Source: Acidovorax sp. 69 | Lineage (GTDB): Bacteria > Pseudomonadota > Gammaproteobacteria > Burkholderiales > Burkholderiaceae_C | NCBI RefSeq assembly: GCF_002797445.1 | Contig: NZ_PGEP01000001.1 | Span: 4,588,501 to 4,652,500, forward strand | DNA: 64,000 nucleotides | Direction of reading: 5' to 3' | Shown here: piece by piece, positions 17,374-26,598 of the stretch | How the letters are laid out: every line of letters starts with the position of its first letter | How positions within the stretch are numbered: the first letter of the stretch is position 1 | The notes under the pieces: generated by a model | The model's input: the letters and a program-made list of their open reading frames with translations, nothing else | Told to the model about the DNA's origin: nothing | The model's database searches: none | Translations under genes and position numbers: made by a program

Positions 17374-18312
17374 TCACTGAACCAGGGGGGATTCTGCGGC
17401 GTCCAGGTCCACCCCCTCCACCACGGCCGCGCCTGCCAGCAGCTGCAGGTATTGGCGCAGTGCATTCACCCAGGCCTGCTGGCGCAGAGTGAGCGCAATG
17501 GCCTGGCGCACTTCTTCGAAGGCGGGCTGTTGCCCTGGGTCGCGGGCCACCACCTCCACCACATGCAGGCCAAAGCGGCTGTGCACCAGGCGGGCCAGCA
17601 CCCCGATCTCGGCGCCGCCAAACACCTCGCGAGCGAACTCGGGGGCGCAATCAGCGCGGGTCAGCCAGCCCAGGTCACCGCCCTGCTGGCCGCTCGGGCA
17701 GTTAGACCACTGGGCGGCCGCCTTGGCAAATTGCGCGCCGCCATCGTCGGCGCAGCGCAGCTCAATCAGCAGGGCCTCGGCACGCAGTCGCAGCTGCTTC
17801 ACATCCACGCCCGGCGTCACAGCAAACAGCACATGGCGCAGTTGCGCCCGCTCGCCCTGCGCGTGTGCCGCAGGGTGAGCGTCGTGGTAGCGGCGGCAGG
17901 CCTCTTCCGACGGATCGGGGATGGGCAACTCACGCTCCAGAAGCTGCTCGATGGCGTTCGAGGCGGCGGCACTGATCGCGCCCTCGACCCCCGGCACATC
18001 GTCCTGAGACAACAGGCCACCCTGCTGGGCCGCCTGGCGCAGCAGCTCAGTGCAGGCGCGCTGACGCAGGGCTTCGTCGTCCAGCCGCTCATGGGATCCG
18101 TTCAGGGCCACGCCGTTGATACAGGCCAGCACGGCCTGCGCGCTGTCCGTTTCAGTCGGCAACGCCACCACCAGCGCCGGAGCCTCGGTCATCGTTGCTG
18201 ACAGGGCTTCGTAGGCTGCTGTCTGCGCTGGAGTCAGCGTGCTGGCAGGTGCGCTCGCAGCGCTTTTTTCTGTGGAGCTGCAACCGCAACTCCCGGTTCC
18301 ACATCCGCTCAT
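17374..18312 (-). CDS. parvulin-type peptidyl-prolyl cis-trans isomerase of the nar cluster
   Basis: A 312-residue PpiC/NifM-like protein. It begins with a Cys/Gly-rich tail (MSGCGTGSCGCSS) and has no signal peptide, so it is cytoplasmic. The N-terminal helical SurA-like part is followed by a rotamase domain at about 160-260: LRHVLFAVTPGVD, AAAQWSNCPSGQQGGDLGWL and SRFGLHVVEVVARDPG. The gene follows narI by 25 bp. Isomerases in this position are thought to help fold or assemble the nitrate reductase, an inference from context. Confidence 0.9.
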   Translation of the reverse strand: MSGCGTGSCGCSSTEKSAASAPASTLTPAQTAAYEALSATMTEAPALVVALPTETDSAQAVLACINGVALNGSHERLDDEALRQRACTELLRQAAQQGGLLSQDDVPGVEGAISAAASNAIEQLLERELPIPDPSEEACRRYHDAHPAAHAQGERAQLRHVLFAVTPGVDVKQLRLRAEALLIELRCADDGGAQFAKAAAQWSNCPSGQQGGDLGWLTRADCAPEFAREVFGGAEIGVLARLVHSRFGLHVVEVVARDPGQQPAFEEVRQAIALTLRQQAWVNALRQYLQLLAGAAVVEGVDLDAAESPLVQ

Positions 18313-18337
18313 GGTGTGCTCCTTGGGTCTGGTGATT

Positions 18338-19069
18338 TCAGGCGCGGCGGTCTTGCGACTGCATGTGGCCGGGTGGCAGGTTCAAGCGGCGCGCACGCAC
18401 CACCTGGTAAGGGCGCAGCACATAAGCCAGCGTGCCAAAGCCGCTCCACACATGCACCAGGCGGGTGAACGGGAAGATCAGGAAGATGCTCATGCCCAAA
18501 AACATATGGGCCTTGAAGATCCAGCCCGCTTCGGCCAGCAGCTCCACCCCCCCGCTGCGGAAGGTCACCACGCGTTGGCCCCACTCGGCCAGCTTCATCA
18601 TCATGGAGCCGTCCAGATGCTGTGCCGACAGCGGAATGGTGGCCAGGCCCAGTGCCAGTTGCAGCCACAGCAGCACCAGGATCAGGATGTCGCTGGTCTT
18701 GGAGGTGGCGCGGATGCGCTCATCCGACAGGCGGCGGTGCAGCAGGATGGACAGGCCGATGAAGCCCAGCGTACCCGCTATGCCACCCGACACCATGGCC
18801 ATGAGCTGCTTCGCACCTGCACTCATGAAATGCTCATACAGAAAGTGCGGTGTGAGCATGCCCACGGTGTGGCCAAAGAACAGGAACAGCACGCCGATGT
18901 GGAACAGGTTGCTGCCCCAGCGCAGGCTGCCGGTGCGCAGCAGTTGGGATGAGTCGCTCTTCCAGGTGTACTGGTCGCGGTCAAACCGCACCCAGCTGCC
19001 AACGAAGAAAACGGTCAGGCAAATATAGGGATAGATGCCAAACAACAGGGTGTCAAGCCAGGTGGTCAT
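18338..19069 (-). CDS. narI: respiratory nitrate reductase, gamma subunit (cytochrome b)
   Basis: A 243-residue diheme membrane anchor with five helices. Heme-ligating histidines are visible in FHIGVLFLFFGHTVGML and, near the C-terminus, in the RLVHVWSG segment. It takes electrons from quinol and passes them to NarH. Its ATG overlaps the narJ stop as ATGA, so translation is probably coupled. Confidence 0.96.
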   Translation of the reverse strand: MTTWLDTLLFGIYPYICLTVFFVGSWVRFDRDQYTWKSDSSQLLRTGSLRWGSNLFHIGVLFLFFGHTVGMLTPHFLYEHFMSAGAKQLMAMVSGGIAGTLGFIGLSILLHRRLSDERIRATSKTSDILILVLLWLQLALGLATIPLSAQHLDGSMMMKLAEWGQRVVTFRSGGVELLAEAGWIFKAHMFLGMSIFLIFPFTRLVHVWSGFGTLAYVLRPYQVVRARRLNLPPGHMQSQDRRA

Positions 19070-19767
19070 ACTGAGACTCCTTCTGGTGCCCGCTCGGCGC
19101 GGGGGGTACGAACAAAATGCAGAGGCTGCGGCTGGTCAGGCTTGGACTGACCCTGGGTACTGCAGCCACCAAACGCTTCGGGCTCAGCCCAGACCTCGTC
19201 CATGGGCGGCTCGGGCGTCAGCGCCACCGACTGCACGCGCTGGCCCGACACTTCAAGCACCGCAGCGATCACGCTGGCGTAAGGGCTGCTTCGCGCCACC
19301 AGTGCGCTGAACAGCGCGTTCAGGATGTGGGCCATCTCGCCCAGGAACTCCTTGGCCACTTCGGGGGGCTGGGTGGAGGCAAACTCCAGCACCACCGGCA
19401 GGTGGTCGGGCAGCTCGTCGGCCTGGAACTGCAGGCCGGCCTTTTCGTAGGTCTGCAGCAGGTCGATGAGCGCCGGCCCCCGGTCGCGCGAGTCGCCGTG
19501 CACATGCTCGAACAGGTGCAGCGAGGTCTGGCGGCCCCGGTCAAAGTTGTCCACGTAGCGGGCTTCGGCTTCCAGCGGGTCGAGTGCAGCCAGGTGCTCG
19601 CACACAGCCTTCAGCTCATCCATGCGATCGGCCGTCAGGGCCTGCTCGGCCTGCAGCGCATCGATGAGCTGTGGCATCACGCTGCGCAGCTGCGCATCGG
19701 GGTAGCTCAGCAGGTAGCCCAGGGCGCGCAGGGTCAGGCGCACGGAGGTCGGGTTCTTCTTGAACAT
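19066..19767 (-). CDS. narJ: nitrate reductase molybdenum cofactor assembly chaperone
   Basis: A 233-residue TorD/NarJ-type chaperone that holds NarG for molybdenum cofactor insertion. Typical segments are LRALGYLLSYPDAQLR at the N-terminus, YVDNFDRGRQTSLHLFEHVH and DRGPALIDLLQTYE. ATG 19767 has a GGAAGGA ribosome site. It overlaps narI by four bases and follows narH by 20 bp. Confidence 0.95.
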   Translation of the reverse strand: MFKKNPTSVRLTLRALGYLLSYPDAQLRSVMPQLIDALQAEQALTADRMDELKAVCEHLAALDPLEAEARYVDNFDRGRQTSLHLFEHVHGDSRDRGPALIDLLQTYEKAGLQFQADELPDHLPVVLEFASTQPPEVAKEFLGEMAHILNALFSALVARSSPYASVIAAVLEVSGQRVQSVALTPEPPMDEVWAEPEAFGGCSTQGQSKPDQPQPLHFVRTPRAERAPEGVSV

Positions 19768-19787
19768 GGTGATTCCTTCCGTTGCAC

Positions 19788-21311
19788 TCAGACAGTGGCT
19801 TTGATGGGAATGGTGCGGGGCTTTTTGCCACCGAACATGCTGGTCTCGGTGGCGCCGTCGGAGCACCCGTTGCCAAACGAGAAGCCACAGCCGCCCCGGA
19901 TGTCAAACGCGTTCTCGGCATACTCGCGATGGGCCGACGGAATCACGAAGCGGTCCTCGTAGTTGGCAATGGCCATCACGTGGTACATCTCCTCGACCTC
20001 GGCCATCGACAGGCCGGCCTGCTTGAGCACAGCCAGGTTCTGGCGCTGCTCCACATGCTTGTCGCGCTGGTAGGTGCGCATGGCGAGCATGCGCTCCAGC
20101 GCCCGCACCACGGGGCCGGTGTCGCCAGCGGTGAGCAGGTTCGCCAAATACTGCACGGGGATGCGCAGCTGCGACACGTCGGGGATGTCACCATTCACAC
20201 CCACATGGCCTGCGTTGGCGGCGGCGGTGATGGGCGAGAGCGGCGGCACATACCAGACCATGGGCAGCGTGCGGTACTCGGGGTGCAGCGGCAAGGCCAC
20301 CTTCCATTGCACAGCCATCTTGTAGACCGGGCTATTGCGGGCAGCCTCCATCCAGCTGTCTGAAATACCGTCGATGCGCGCCTGCTTGATGACATCAGGG
20401 TCGTTCGGGTCCAGGAAAATGTCGAGCTGCGCCTGGTACAGGTCGCGGTCGCGCTCCACGCTGGCGGCTTCCTGGATGCGGTCCGCGTCATACAGCAGCA
20501 CACCGAGATAGCGGATGCGGCCCACGCAGGTTTCAGAGCACACCGTGGGCTGGCCCGCCTCAATGCGCGGATAGCAGAAGATGCACTTTTCAGCCTTGCC
20601 CGACTGCCAGTTGTAGTAAATCTTCTTGTAGGGGCAGCCCGAGACGCACATGCGCCAGCCACGGCACTTGTCCTGGTCGATCAGCACGATGCCGTCTTCC
20701 TCGCGCTTGTAGATCGAGCCACTGGGGCACGATGCCACGCACGCCGGGTTCAGGCAGTGCTCACACAGGCGCGGCAGGTACATCATGAAGGTGTTCTCGA
20801 ACTGGCCGTAGATGTCTTTTTGCACCTCGTCGAAGTTCTTGTCCTTGCTGCGCTTGCTGAACTCGCCGCCCAGGATTTCTTCCCAGTTCGGGCCCCACTC
20901 GATTTTTTCCATGCGCTTGCCGGTGATCAGACTGCGCGGGCGCGCCGTGGGCGCGGCCTTGCTTTCAGGTGCCGACTGCAGGTGGTCGTAGTCGAAGGTG
21001 AAGGGCTCGTAGTAATCGTCGATTTGCGGCAGGTTGGGGTTGGCGAAGATGCGCATGAGCAGCTTCCATTTGCCGCCCTGGCGCGGGGCAATCGAGCCGT
21101 CCGGGTTGCGTACCCAGCCGCCGTTCCATTTGTCCTGGTTTTCCCATTCCTTGGGGTAGCCAATGCCGGGCTTGGTTTCGACGTTGTTGAACCAGGCGTA
21201 TTCCACCCCGGGGCGGCTGGTCCAGACGTTCTTGCAGGTGACGGAACAGGTATGGCAACCAATGCACTTGTCCAGGTTCAGCACCATGCCGATTTGTGCG
21301 CGAATTTTCAT
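19788..21311 (-). CDS. narH: respiratory nitrate reductase, beta subunit (iron-sulfur)
   Basis: A 507-residue ferredoxin-like subunit with four cysteine clusters: CIGCHTCSVTCKNVW, CEHCLNPACVASCPSG, CRGWRMCVSGCPYK with the Trp that marks the [3Fe-4S] site, and CIFCYPR followed by CSETCVGRIRYLG. It relays electrons from NarI to NarG. An AAGGAG ribosome site precedes ATG 21311, 23 bp after narG. Confidence 0.97.
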   Translation of the reverse strand: MKIRAQIGMVLNLDKCIGCHTCSVTCKNVWTSRPGVEYAWFNNVETKPGIGYPKEWENQDKWNGGWVRNPDGSIAPRQGGKWKLLMRIFANPNLPQIDDYYEPFTFDYDHLQSAPESKAAPTARPRSLITGKRMEKIEWGPNWEEILGGEFSKRSKDKNFDEVQKDIYGQFENTFMMYLPRLCEHCLNPACVASCPSGSIYKREEDGIVLIDQDKCRGWRMCVSGCPYKKIYYNWQSGKAEKCIFCYPRIEAGQPTVCSETCVGRIRYLGVLLYDADRIQEAASVERDRDLYQAQLDIFLDPNDPDVIKQARIDGISDSWMEAARNSPVYKMAVQWKVALPLHPEYRTLPMVWYVPPLSPITAAANAGHVGVNGDIPDVSQLRIPVQYLANLLTAGDTGPVVRALERMLAMRTYQRDKHVEQRQNLAVLKQAGLSMAEVEEMYHVMAIANYEDRFVIPSAHREYAENAFDIRGGCGFSFGNGCSDGATETSMFGGKKPRTIPIKATV

Positions 21312-21334
21312 CGTGTTTCTCCTTGTCTTCGGCT

Positions 21335-24300
21335 TCAGGCGTGGGCTGCCGTGCTGGACACGGGCTCATCGTCGAGCCAGTCCACGCGGTCCATCTTGCG
21401 CACCAGCACAAACTCGTCGCGGTTGGTGCCAATCGTTCCGTAGTAGTTGAAGCCGTAGCTCAGCTGCGCGTAGCCGCCGATCATGTGCGTGGGCTTGAGC
21501 ACGATGCGGGTGACCGAGTTGTGGATGCCGCCGCGCGTTCCGGTGATCTCGGAGCCGGGCGTGTTGATGATCTTCTCTTGCGAGTGGTACATCATCACCA
21601 TGCCGGGGTTCACACGCTGGCTCACCACCGCGCGGGCCGCAATGGCGCCATTGGCGTTGAACAGCTCGACCCAATCGTTGTCCACAATGCCGGCGACCTT
21701 GGCGTCGTCTTCGCTCAGCCACACCACCGAGCCACCCCGGTTCAGCGTCAGCATCATCAGGTTGTCGCTGTACGTACTGTGGATGCCCCACTTCTGGTGC
21801 GGCGTGATGAAGTTCAGCTGGATCTCCTTGTTGCCGTTGGGCTTCTTGCCCTCGACTTCATGCAGCGTCTTCAGGTGCACGGGTGGGCGGTAGCTCACAA
21901 AGCCTTCGCCAAAGTCACGCATCCACGGATGGTCCTGGTAGAACTGCTGGCGACCGGTGAGGGTGCGCCATGGGATGTACTCGTGCACGTTGGTGTAGCC
22001 GGCGTTGTAGCTGACCTTTTCGCTTTCCAGACCCGACCAGGTGGGCGAGCTGATGATCTTGCGCGGCTGCGCCTGGATGTCGCGGAAACGGATTTTTTCG
22101 TCTTCGCGGTGCAGTGCCAGATGCACGTGATCGCGCCCAGTCTGCTTGCCCAGGGCCTCCCAGGCCTTGCAGGCCACATGGCCGTTGGTCTCAGGCGCCA
22201 GCATCATCACCACTTCAGTGGCGTCGATGTCGGTCACGATGCGGGGCATGCCCTGCGTCACGCCCTCTTCTTTGACGCGGCCGTTCAGGTCGCCCAGCTG
22301 GCCCACTTCGGTCTGCGTGTTCCAGCCGATGCCCTTGCCGCCGTTGCCGGCCTTGTCCATCAGCGGGCCCAGGGCGGTGAAGCGCTTGTACAGGTTGGGG
22401 TAGTCGCGCTCGACCACCGTGACCTGCGGCGCAGTCTTGCCGGGGATGAGTTCGCACTCGCCCTTCTTCCAGTCGCGCACGCCATAGGGCTGGGCCATTT
22501 CACCGGGGGTGTCGTGCATGATGGGCGTGAGCACCACGTCTTTTTCGACGCCCAGGTGGCCCACGCTGACCTCGCTCACGGCCTTGGCAAAGCCCTTGTA
22601 GATCTCCCAGTCGCTCTTGGCCTGCCAGGCAGGGTCCACCGCAGTGGACAGCGGGTGGATGAAGGGGTGCATGTCGCTGGTGTTGAGGTCGTTCTTCTCA
22701 TACCAGGTGGCCGTGGGCAGCACGATGTCGGAGTACAGGCAGGTGGTGCTCATGCGGAAGTCGAGCGTGACCAGCAGGTCGAGCTTGCCTTCGGGCGCAT
22801 TGGTGTGCCACTGCACTTCCTCGGGCTTGGCTTCGTCCTTGCCCAAATCTTTGCCCTGCACGCCGTGGGTGGTGCCCAGCAGGTGCTTGAGGAAGTACTC
22901 ATGCCCCTTGCCCGACGAGCCCAGGATGTTGGAGCGCCACACGAACATGTTGCGCGGCCAGTTGGCGGGATGGTCCGGGTCCTCGCAACTCATCTCCAGC
23001 TCGCCATTCTTGAGCGACTGCACCACGTAGTCCTTGGCGTCCATGCCCTTGGCGGCGGCGTCCTTGGCCACCTGCATCGGGTTGGTCTTGAGCTGGGGCG
23101 CCGATGGCAGCCAGCCCATGCGCTCGGCGCGCACGTTGTAGTCGATCTGCGCGCCGTGGTAGGCCTTCTTGTCGGCCAGCGGCGAGAGGACCTCTTCCAT
23201 GCCCAGCTTCTCGTAGCGCCACTGGTCGGTGTGGGCGTAGAAGAAGCTCGTGCTGTTCATCTGGCGCGGTGGGCGGATCCAGTCGAGTGCAAAGGCCAGC
23301 GCCGTCCAGCCGGTCTGGGGCCGCAGTTTTTCCTGGCCCACGTAATGCGCCCAGCCGCCGCCGCTCTGGCCGATGCAGCCGCACAGCATCAGCATGTTGA
23401 TGATGCCGCGGTAGTTCATATCGCAGTGGTACCAGTGGTTCATCGCCGCGCCGATGATGACCATGGATTTGCCATGCGTCTTGTCGGCGTTGTCGGCAAA
23501 CTGGCGGGCCACCGCAATGATCTGCTCGCGGGGTACGCCCGTGATGGCTTCTTGCCATGCAGGGGTGTAGGGGCGGTCAGCGTCGTAGCTGCCACCGGGC
23601 TCTTCACCGGGCAGACCCCGGTCAATGCCGTAGTTGCCGGCCAGCAGGTCGAACACCGTGGCCACCATCACGCGGCCCTGGGCTTCGTGCCCGGCCAGCT
23701 CCAGGTGGCTCACCGGCACGCGGCGCACCATCACGTCGCTGCCCTGTTCGTTGGCGGTGAAGTTGGGCGTTGCCACGCCGCCAAAATACGGGAAGGCCAC
23801 GTCGGCCACATCATGGGTCTGCGCGCCGTCTTCAATCACCGACAGCTTGAGGCGGACGGTATTGGCCGTGCGGGCGTCTTTGTTCTCCAAGTTCCACAGG
23901 CCCTGGTCAGGGCGGCCATCGGTACCCCAGCGGAAGCCGATGGAACCATTGGGCAGCGTGACCTGGCCGAGTTCGTCGTAGCCCACCGTCTTCCAGTCGG
24001 GATTGTTCGACTGGTCGAGCTGGCCGGGGAAATCGCTGGCGCGCACATAGCGGTCGGGCACCATCACCGTGCGGCCATCGGGAAGGGCTTTTTCCTTCAA
24101 CACCACCAAGAGCGGCAGGTCGGTGTAGCGGCGCGCGTAGTCGTCAAAGTACGCGCTACGGCCTTTGCCACCGTCCTTGAAGTAGAACTCCTTCAAGATG
24201 ACGTGACCCATGGCCATGGCCACGGCAGCGTCGGTGCCCTGCTTGGGGTGCATCCACAAATCGCCCAGCTTGGCCACTTCGGAATAGTCGGGCGTGATGG

Positions 24301-25138
24301 ACACGACCTTCGTGCCCTTGTAGCGGACCTCAGTCAAGAAGTGCGCATCGGGCGTGCGTGTCTGGGGCACGTTGGAGCCCCAGGCGATGATGAAGCTGCT
24401 GTTGTACCAGTCGGCCGATTCAGGCACGTCGGTTTGCTCGCCCCACACCTGCGGACTGGAGGGAGGTAGGTCGCAGTACCAGTCGTAGAAGCTCATGCAC
24501 ACGCCGCCGATGAGGCTGAGGTAGCGCGAGCCAGCGGCGTACGAAATCATCGACATCGCCGGGATGGGCGAGAAGCCGATGATGCGGTCAGGGCCGTGCT
24601 TCTTGATGGTGTACACGTTGGCCGCAGCGATCATCTGGTTCACTTCGTCCCAGGTGCTGCGCACAAAGCCGCCCAGCCCGCGCTGCTTTTGCCATTCGCT
24701 CTTGGCAGCGTTGTTTTCGACAATGCTGGCCCAGGCGTCCACCGGGCTCTTGGCCAAGGCGATGGCGGCGCGCCAGTGCTTGAGCAGGCGGCCGCGCACC
24801 ATGGGGTACTTCACGCGGTTGGCGCTGTACAGGTACCAGCTGTAGCTGGCGCCGCGTGCGCAGCCACGGGGCTCGTGGTTGGGCAGATCGGGGCGGGTGC
24901 GGGGGTAGTCAGTCTGCTGGGTTTCCCAGGTGACGATGCCGCCCTTGACATAGATCTTCCACGAGCAGGAGCCCGTGCAGTTCACGCCGTGCGTGCTGCG
25001 CACGATCTTGTCGTGTGCCCAGCGGTCACGGTAGGCGTCTTCCCAGGTGCGGTCTTCACCATTGGTTTCGCCATGGCCCTGGGCAAAGGTCTCGCGGGGC
25101 TGCGAGAAGTACGAAAGGCGGTCAAGGAAATGGCTCAT
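21335..25138 (-). CDS. narG: respiratory nitrate reductase, alpha subunit (molybdenum catalytic)
   Basis: A 1267-residue Mo-bisMGD oxidoreductase that reduces nitrate to nitrite on the cytoplasmic face. The N-terminal HGVNCTGSCSW plus RGCARGAS supply the His/Cys ligands of the FS0 cluster, and YNSSFIIAWGSNVPQTRTPD contains the region of the Mo-ligating Asp. Length is standard. No twin-arginine signal is present, as expected for the membrane-bound cytoplasmic enzyme. Confidence 0.97.
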   Translation of the reverse strand: MSHFLDRLSYFSQPRETFAQGHGETNGEDRTWEDAYRDRWAHDKIVRSTHGVNCTGSCSWKIYVKGGIVTWETQQTDYPRTRPDLPNHEPRGCARGASYSWYLYSANRVKYPMVRGRLLKHWRAAIALAKSPVDAWASIVENNAAKSEWQKQRGLGGFVRSTWDEVNQMIAAANVYTIKKHGPDRIIGFSPIPAMSMISYAAGSRYLSLIGGVCMSFYDWYCDLPPSSPQVWGEQTDVPESADWYNSSFIIAWGSNVPQTRTPDAHFLTEVRYKGTKVVSITPDYSEVAKLGDLWMHPKQGTDAAVAMAMGHVILKEFYFKDGGKGRSAYFDDYARRYTDLPLLVVLKEKALPDGRTVMVPDRYVRASDFPGQLDQSNNPDWKTVGYDELGQVTLPNGSIGFRWGTDGRPDQGLWNLENKDARTANTVRLKLSVIEDGAQTHDVADVAFPYFGGVATPNFTANEQGSDVMVRRVPVSHLELAGHEAQGRVMVATVFDLLAGNYGIDRGLPGEEPGGSYDADRPYTPAWQEAITGVPREQIIAVARQFADNADKTHGKSMVIIGAAMNHWYHCDMNYRGIINMLMLCGCIGQSGGGWAHYVGQEKLRPQTGWTALAFALDWIRPPRQMNSTSFFYAHTDQWRYEKLGMEEVLSPLADKKAYHGAQIDYNVRAERMGWLPSAPQLKTNPMQVAKDAAAKGMDAKDYVVQSLKNGELEMSCEDPDHPANWPRNMFVWRSNILGSSGKGHEYFLKHLLGTTHGVQGKDLGKDEAKPEEVQWHTNAPEGKLDLLVTLDFRMSTTCLYSDIVLPTATWYEKNDLNTSDMHPFIHPLSTAVDPAWQAKSDWEIYKGFAKAVSEVSVGHLGVEKDVVLTPIMHDTPGEMAQPYGVRDWKKGECELIPGKTAPQVTVVERDYPNLYKRFTALGPLMDKAGNGGKGIGWNTQTEVGQLGDLNGRVKEEGVTQGMPRIVTDIDATEVVMMLAPETNGHVACKAWEALGKQTGRDHVHLALHREDEKIRFRDIQAQPRKIISSPTWSGLESEKVSYNAGYTNVHEYIPWRTLTGRQQFYQDHPWMRDFGEGFVSYRPPVHLKTLHEVEGKKPNGNKEIQLNFITPHQKWGIHSTYSDNLMMLTLNRGGSVVWLSEDDAKVAGIVDNDWVELFNANGAIAARAVVSQRVNPGMVMMYHSQEKIINTPGSEITGTRGGIHNSVTRIVLKPTHMIGGYAQLSYGFNYYGTIGTNRDEFVLVRKMDRVDWLDDEPVSSTAAHA

Positions 25139-25167
25139 CGGGGGCTCCTTTTTCTATTCAGGGGTGA

Positions 25168-26577
25168 TCAGCAAGGCATCTCTGCGTGCTTGCGTGCGTA
25201 GTACCACCAGGTGATCACGATGCATACGAGGTAGAAGGCAAAGAACGTCCACAGCGCAGCGTGGGGGCTGCCGGTGAGGGCGATGGAGCTGCCATAGCTC
25301 TTGGGGATGAAGAACCCGCCGTAGGCAGCCATGGCGGCGGTGAAGCCCAAGGTGGCGGCGCCCAGCGTATTGCCTTCCTTGTTGGCCAGGGCCACGGCAG
25401 CAGTGTTGCGAGGGTCCACACCGCGCATGGCTTCGGTCAGGAAAATCACGGGGATCATGCGGAAGGTGGAGCCGTTACCGATGCCGGTGGTGAGGAACAG
25501 CACGAGGAAACACACGAAGAAACCTGCAAACTGCCCTTTGTCCCCGCCCGAAGGCAGGAACACCGTGACACCCACCACAGCGATGGCCATGACGATGAAG
25601 TTCCACAGCGTGACACGCGCACCGCCGAGCTTGTCAGCCAGCCAGCCGCCAAAGGGGCGGATCACAGCCCCCACCAGTGGGCCGAGCCAGGCGTAAGCCA
25701 ATGGGTTGATGTCGGGGAACTGGCTCTTGATGAGCAACGGGAAACCTGCGGCATAGCCAATGAACGAGCCGAAGGTGCCGAGGTACAGCACGCACATCAG
25801 CCAGTTGTGCTTGCGCTTGAAGATGGCGGCTTGCGCAGCGAACGAGGCGCGGGCGTCGGCGATGTCATTCATGCCGAACCAGGCCGCCAGCGCCGTCAGG
25901 GCGATCCATGGCACCCAGATGAAGGCAGCGTTCTGTGTCCACACCTGCAGGGTCTGGCCGTTCTTCACGATGGTCTGGCCTTCGCCGCCAAAGATGCCGA
26001 AGATGCCGGCCGTGACAACCAACGGACTGAGGAACTGAACCACCGACACACCCAGGTTGCCCAGGCCCGCATTCACGCCCAGCGCCGAGCCCTTGCGCTC
26101 CTTCGGAAAGAAGAAGCTGATGTTGGACATGCTGGAGCTGAAGTTGCCGCCGCCCAGACCACACAACAGCGCCAGGATGAGCATCGTGGGGTAAGCGGTG
26201 GTGTTGTCCTGCACCGCAAAGCCGATGCCAATCGCTGGGATCAGCAACGATGCGGTGGAGATCGCTGTCCAGCGGCGTCCACCGACCAGCGGCACCATGA
26301 ACGAGTAGAAGATGCGCAGCGTGGCACCCGACAGCGCGGGCGCTGCGGCCAGCCAGAACAGCTGGTTGGTCGAATACTTGAAGCCCAGGCCCGGCAGGCT
26401 CACGGCGACCACACTCCAGACCTGCCAGATGGCAAAGGCCAGGAACAGTGCAGGCACCGAGATCCACAAGTTGAGCTTGGCAACGGCTTCGCCCTCGCGC
26501 TCCCAAAAGGACTTGTCCTCGGGCGCCCAGAGGGTTAGCAGGCGCCCCTGGCGCCCGCTGGTTTTGGTGGCAGACAT
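25168..26577 (-). CDS. narK2: NarK-type nitrate/nitrite transporter (NarK2-like)
   Basis: A 469-residue major facilitator with about twelve helices. The two NNP signature-like glycine-rich stretches are visible as LCGLGGGNFSSSMSNISFFF and NKEGNTLGAATLGFTAAMA, and IGNGSTFRMIPVIF lies between them. The large central loop between helices 5-8 suggests the NarK2 type, generally linked to nitrate/nitrite exchange. It is encoded between narK1 and narG. Confidence 0.93.
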   Translation of the reverse strand: MSATKTSGRQGRLLTLWAPEDKSFWEREGEAVAKLNLWISVPALFLAFAIWQVWSVVAVSLPGLGFKYSTNQLFWLAAAPALSGATLRIFYSFMVPLVGGRRWTAISTASLLIPAIGIGFAVQDNTTAYPTMLILALLCGLGGGNFSSSMSNISFFFPKERKGSALGVNAGLGNLGVSVVQFLSPLVVTAGIFGIFGGEGQTIVKNGQTLQVWTQNAAFIWVPWIALTALAAWFGMNDIADARASFAAQAAIFKRKHNWLMCVLYLGTFGSFIGYAAGFPLLIKSQFPDINPLAYAWLGPLVGAVIRPFGGWLADKLGGARVTLWNFIVMAIAVVGVTVFLPSGGDKGQFAGFFVCFLVLFLTTGIGNGSTFRMIPVIFLTEAMRGVDPRNTAAVALANKEGNTLGAATLGFTAAMAAYGGFFIPKSYGSSIALTGSPHAALWTFFAFYLVCIVITWWYYARKHAEMPC

Positions 26578-26598
26578 GGTGAGGTTTCCTTGAAAAAA

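Noticed and set aside
21296..24469. 1057-codon open frame antisense to narG
   Set aside because: High-G+C codon bias creates long antisense frames; the translation is His/Val/Gly-rich and matches no family, while narG is unmistakable.
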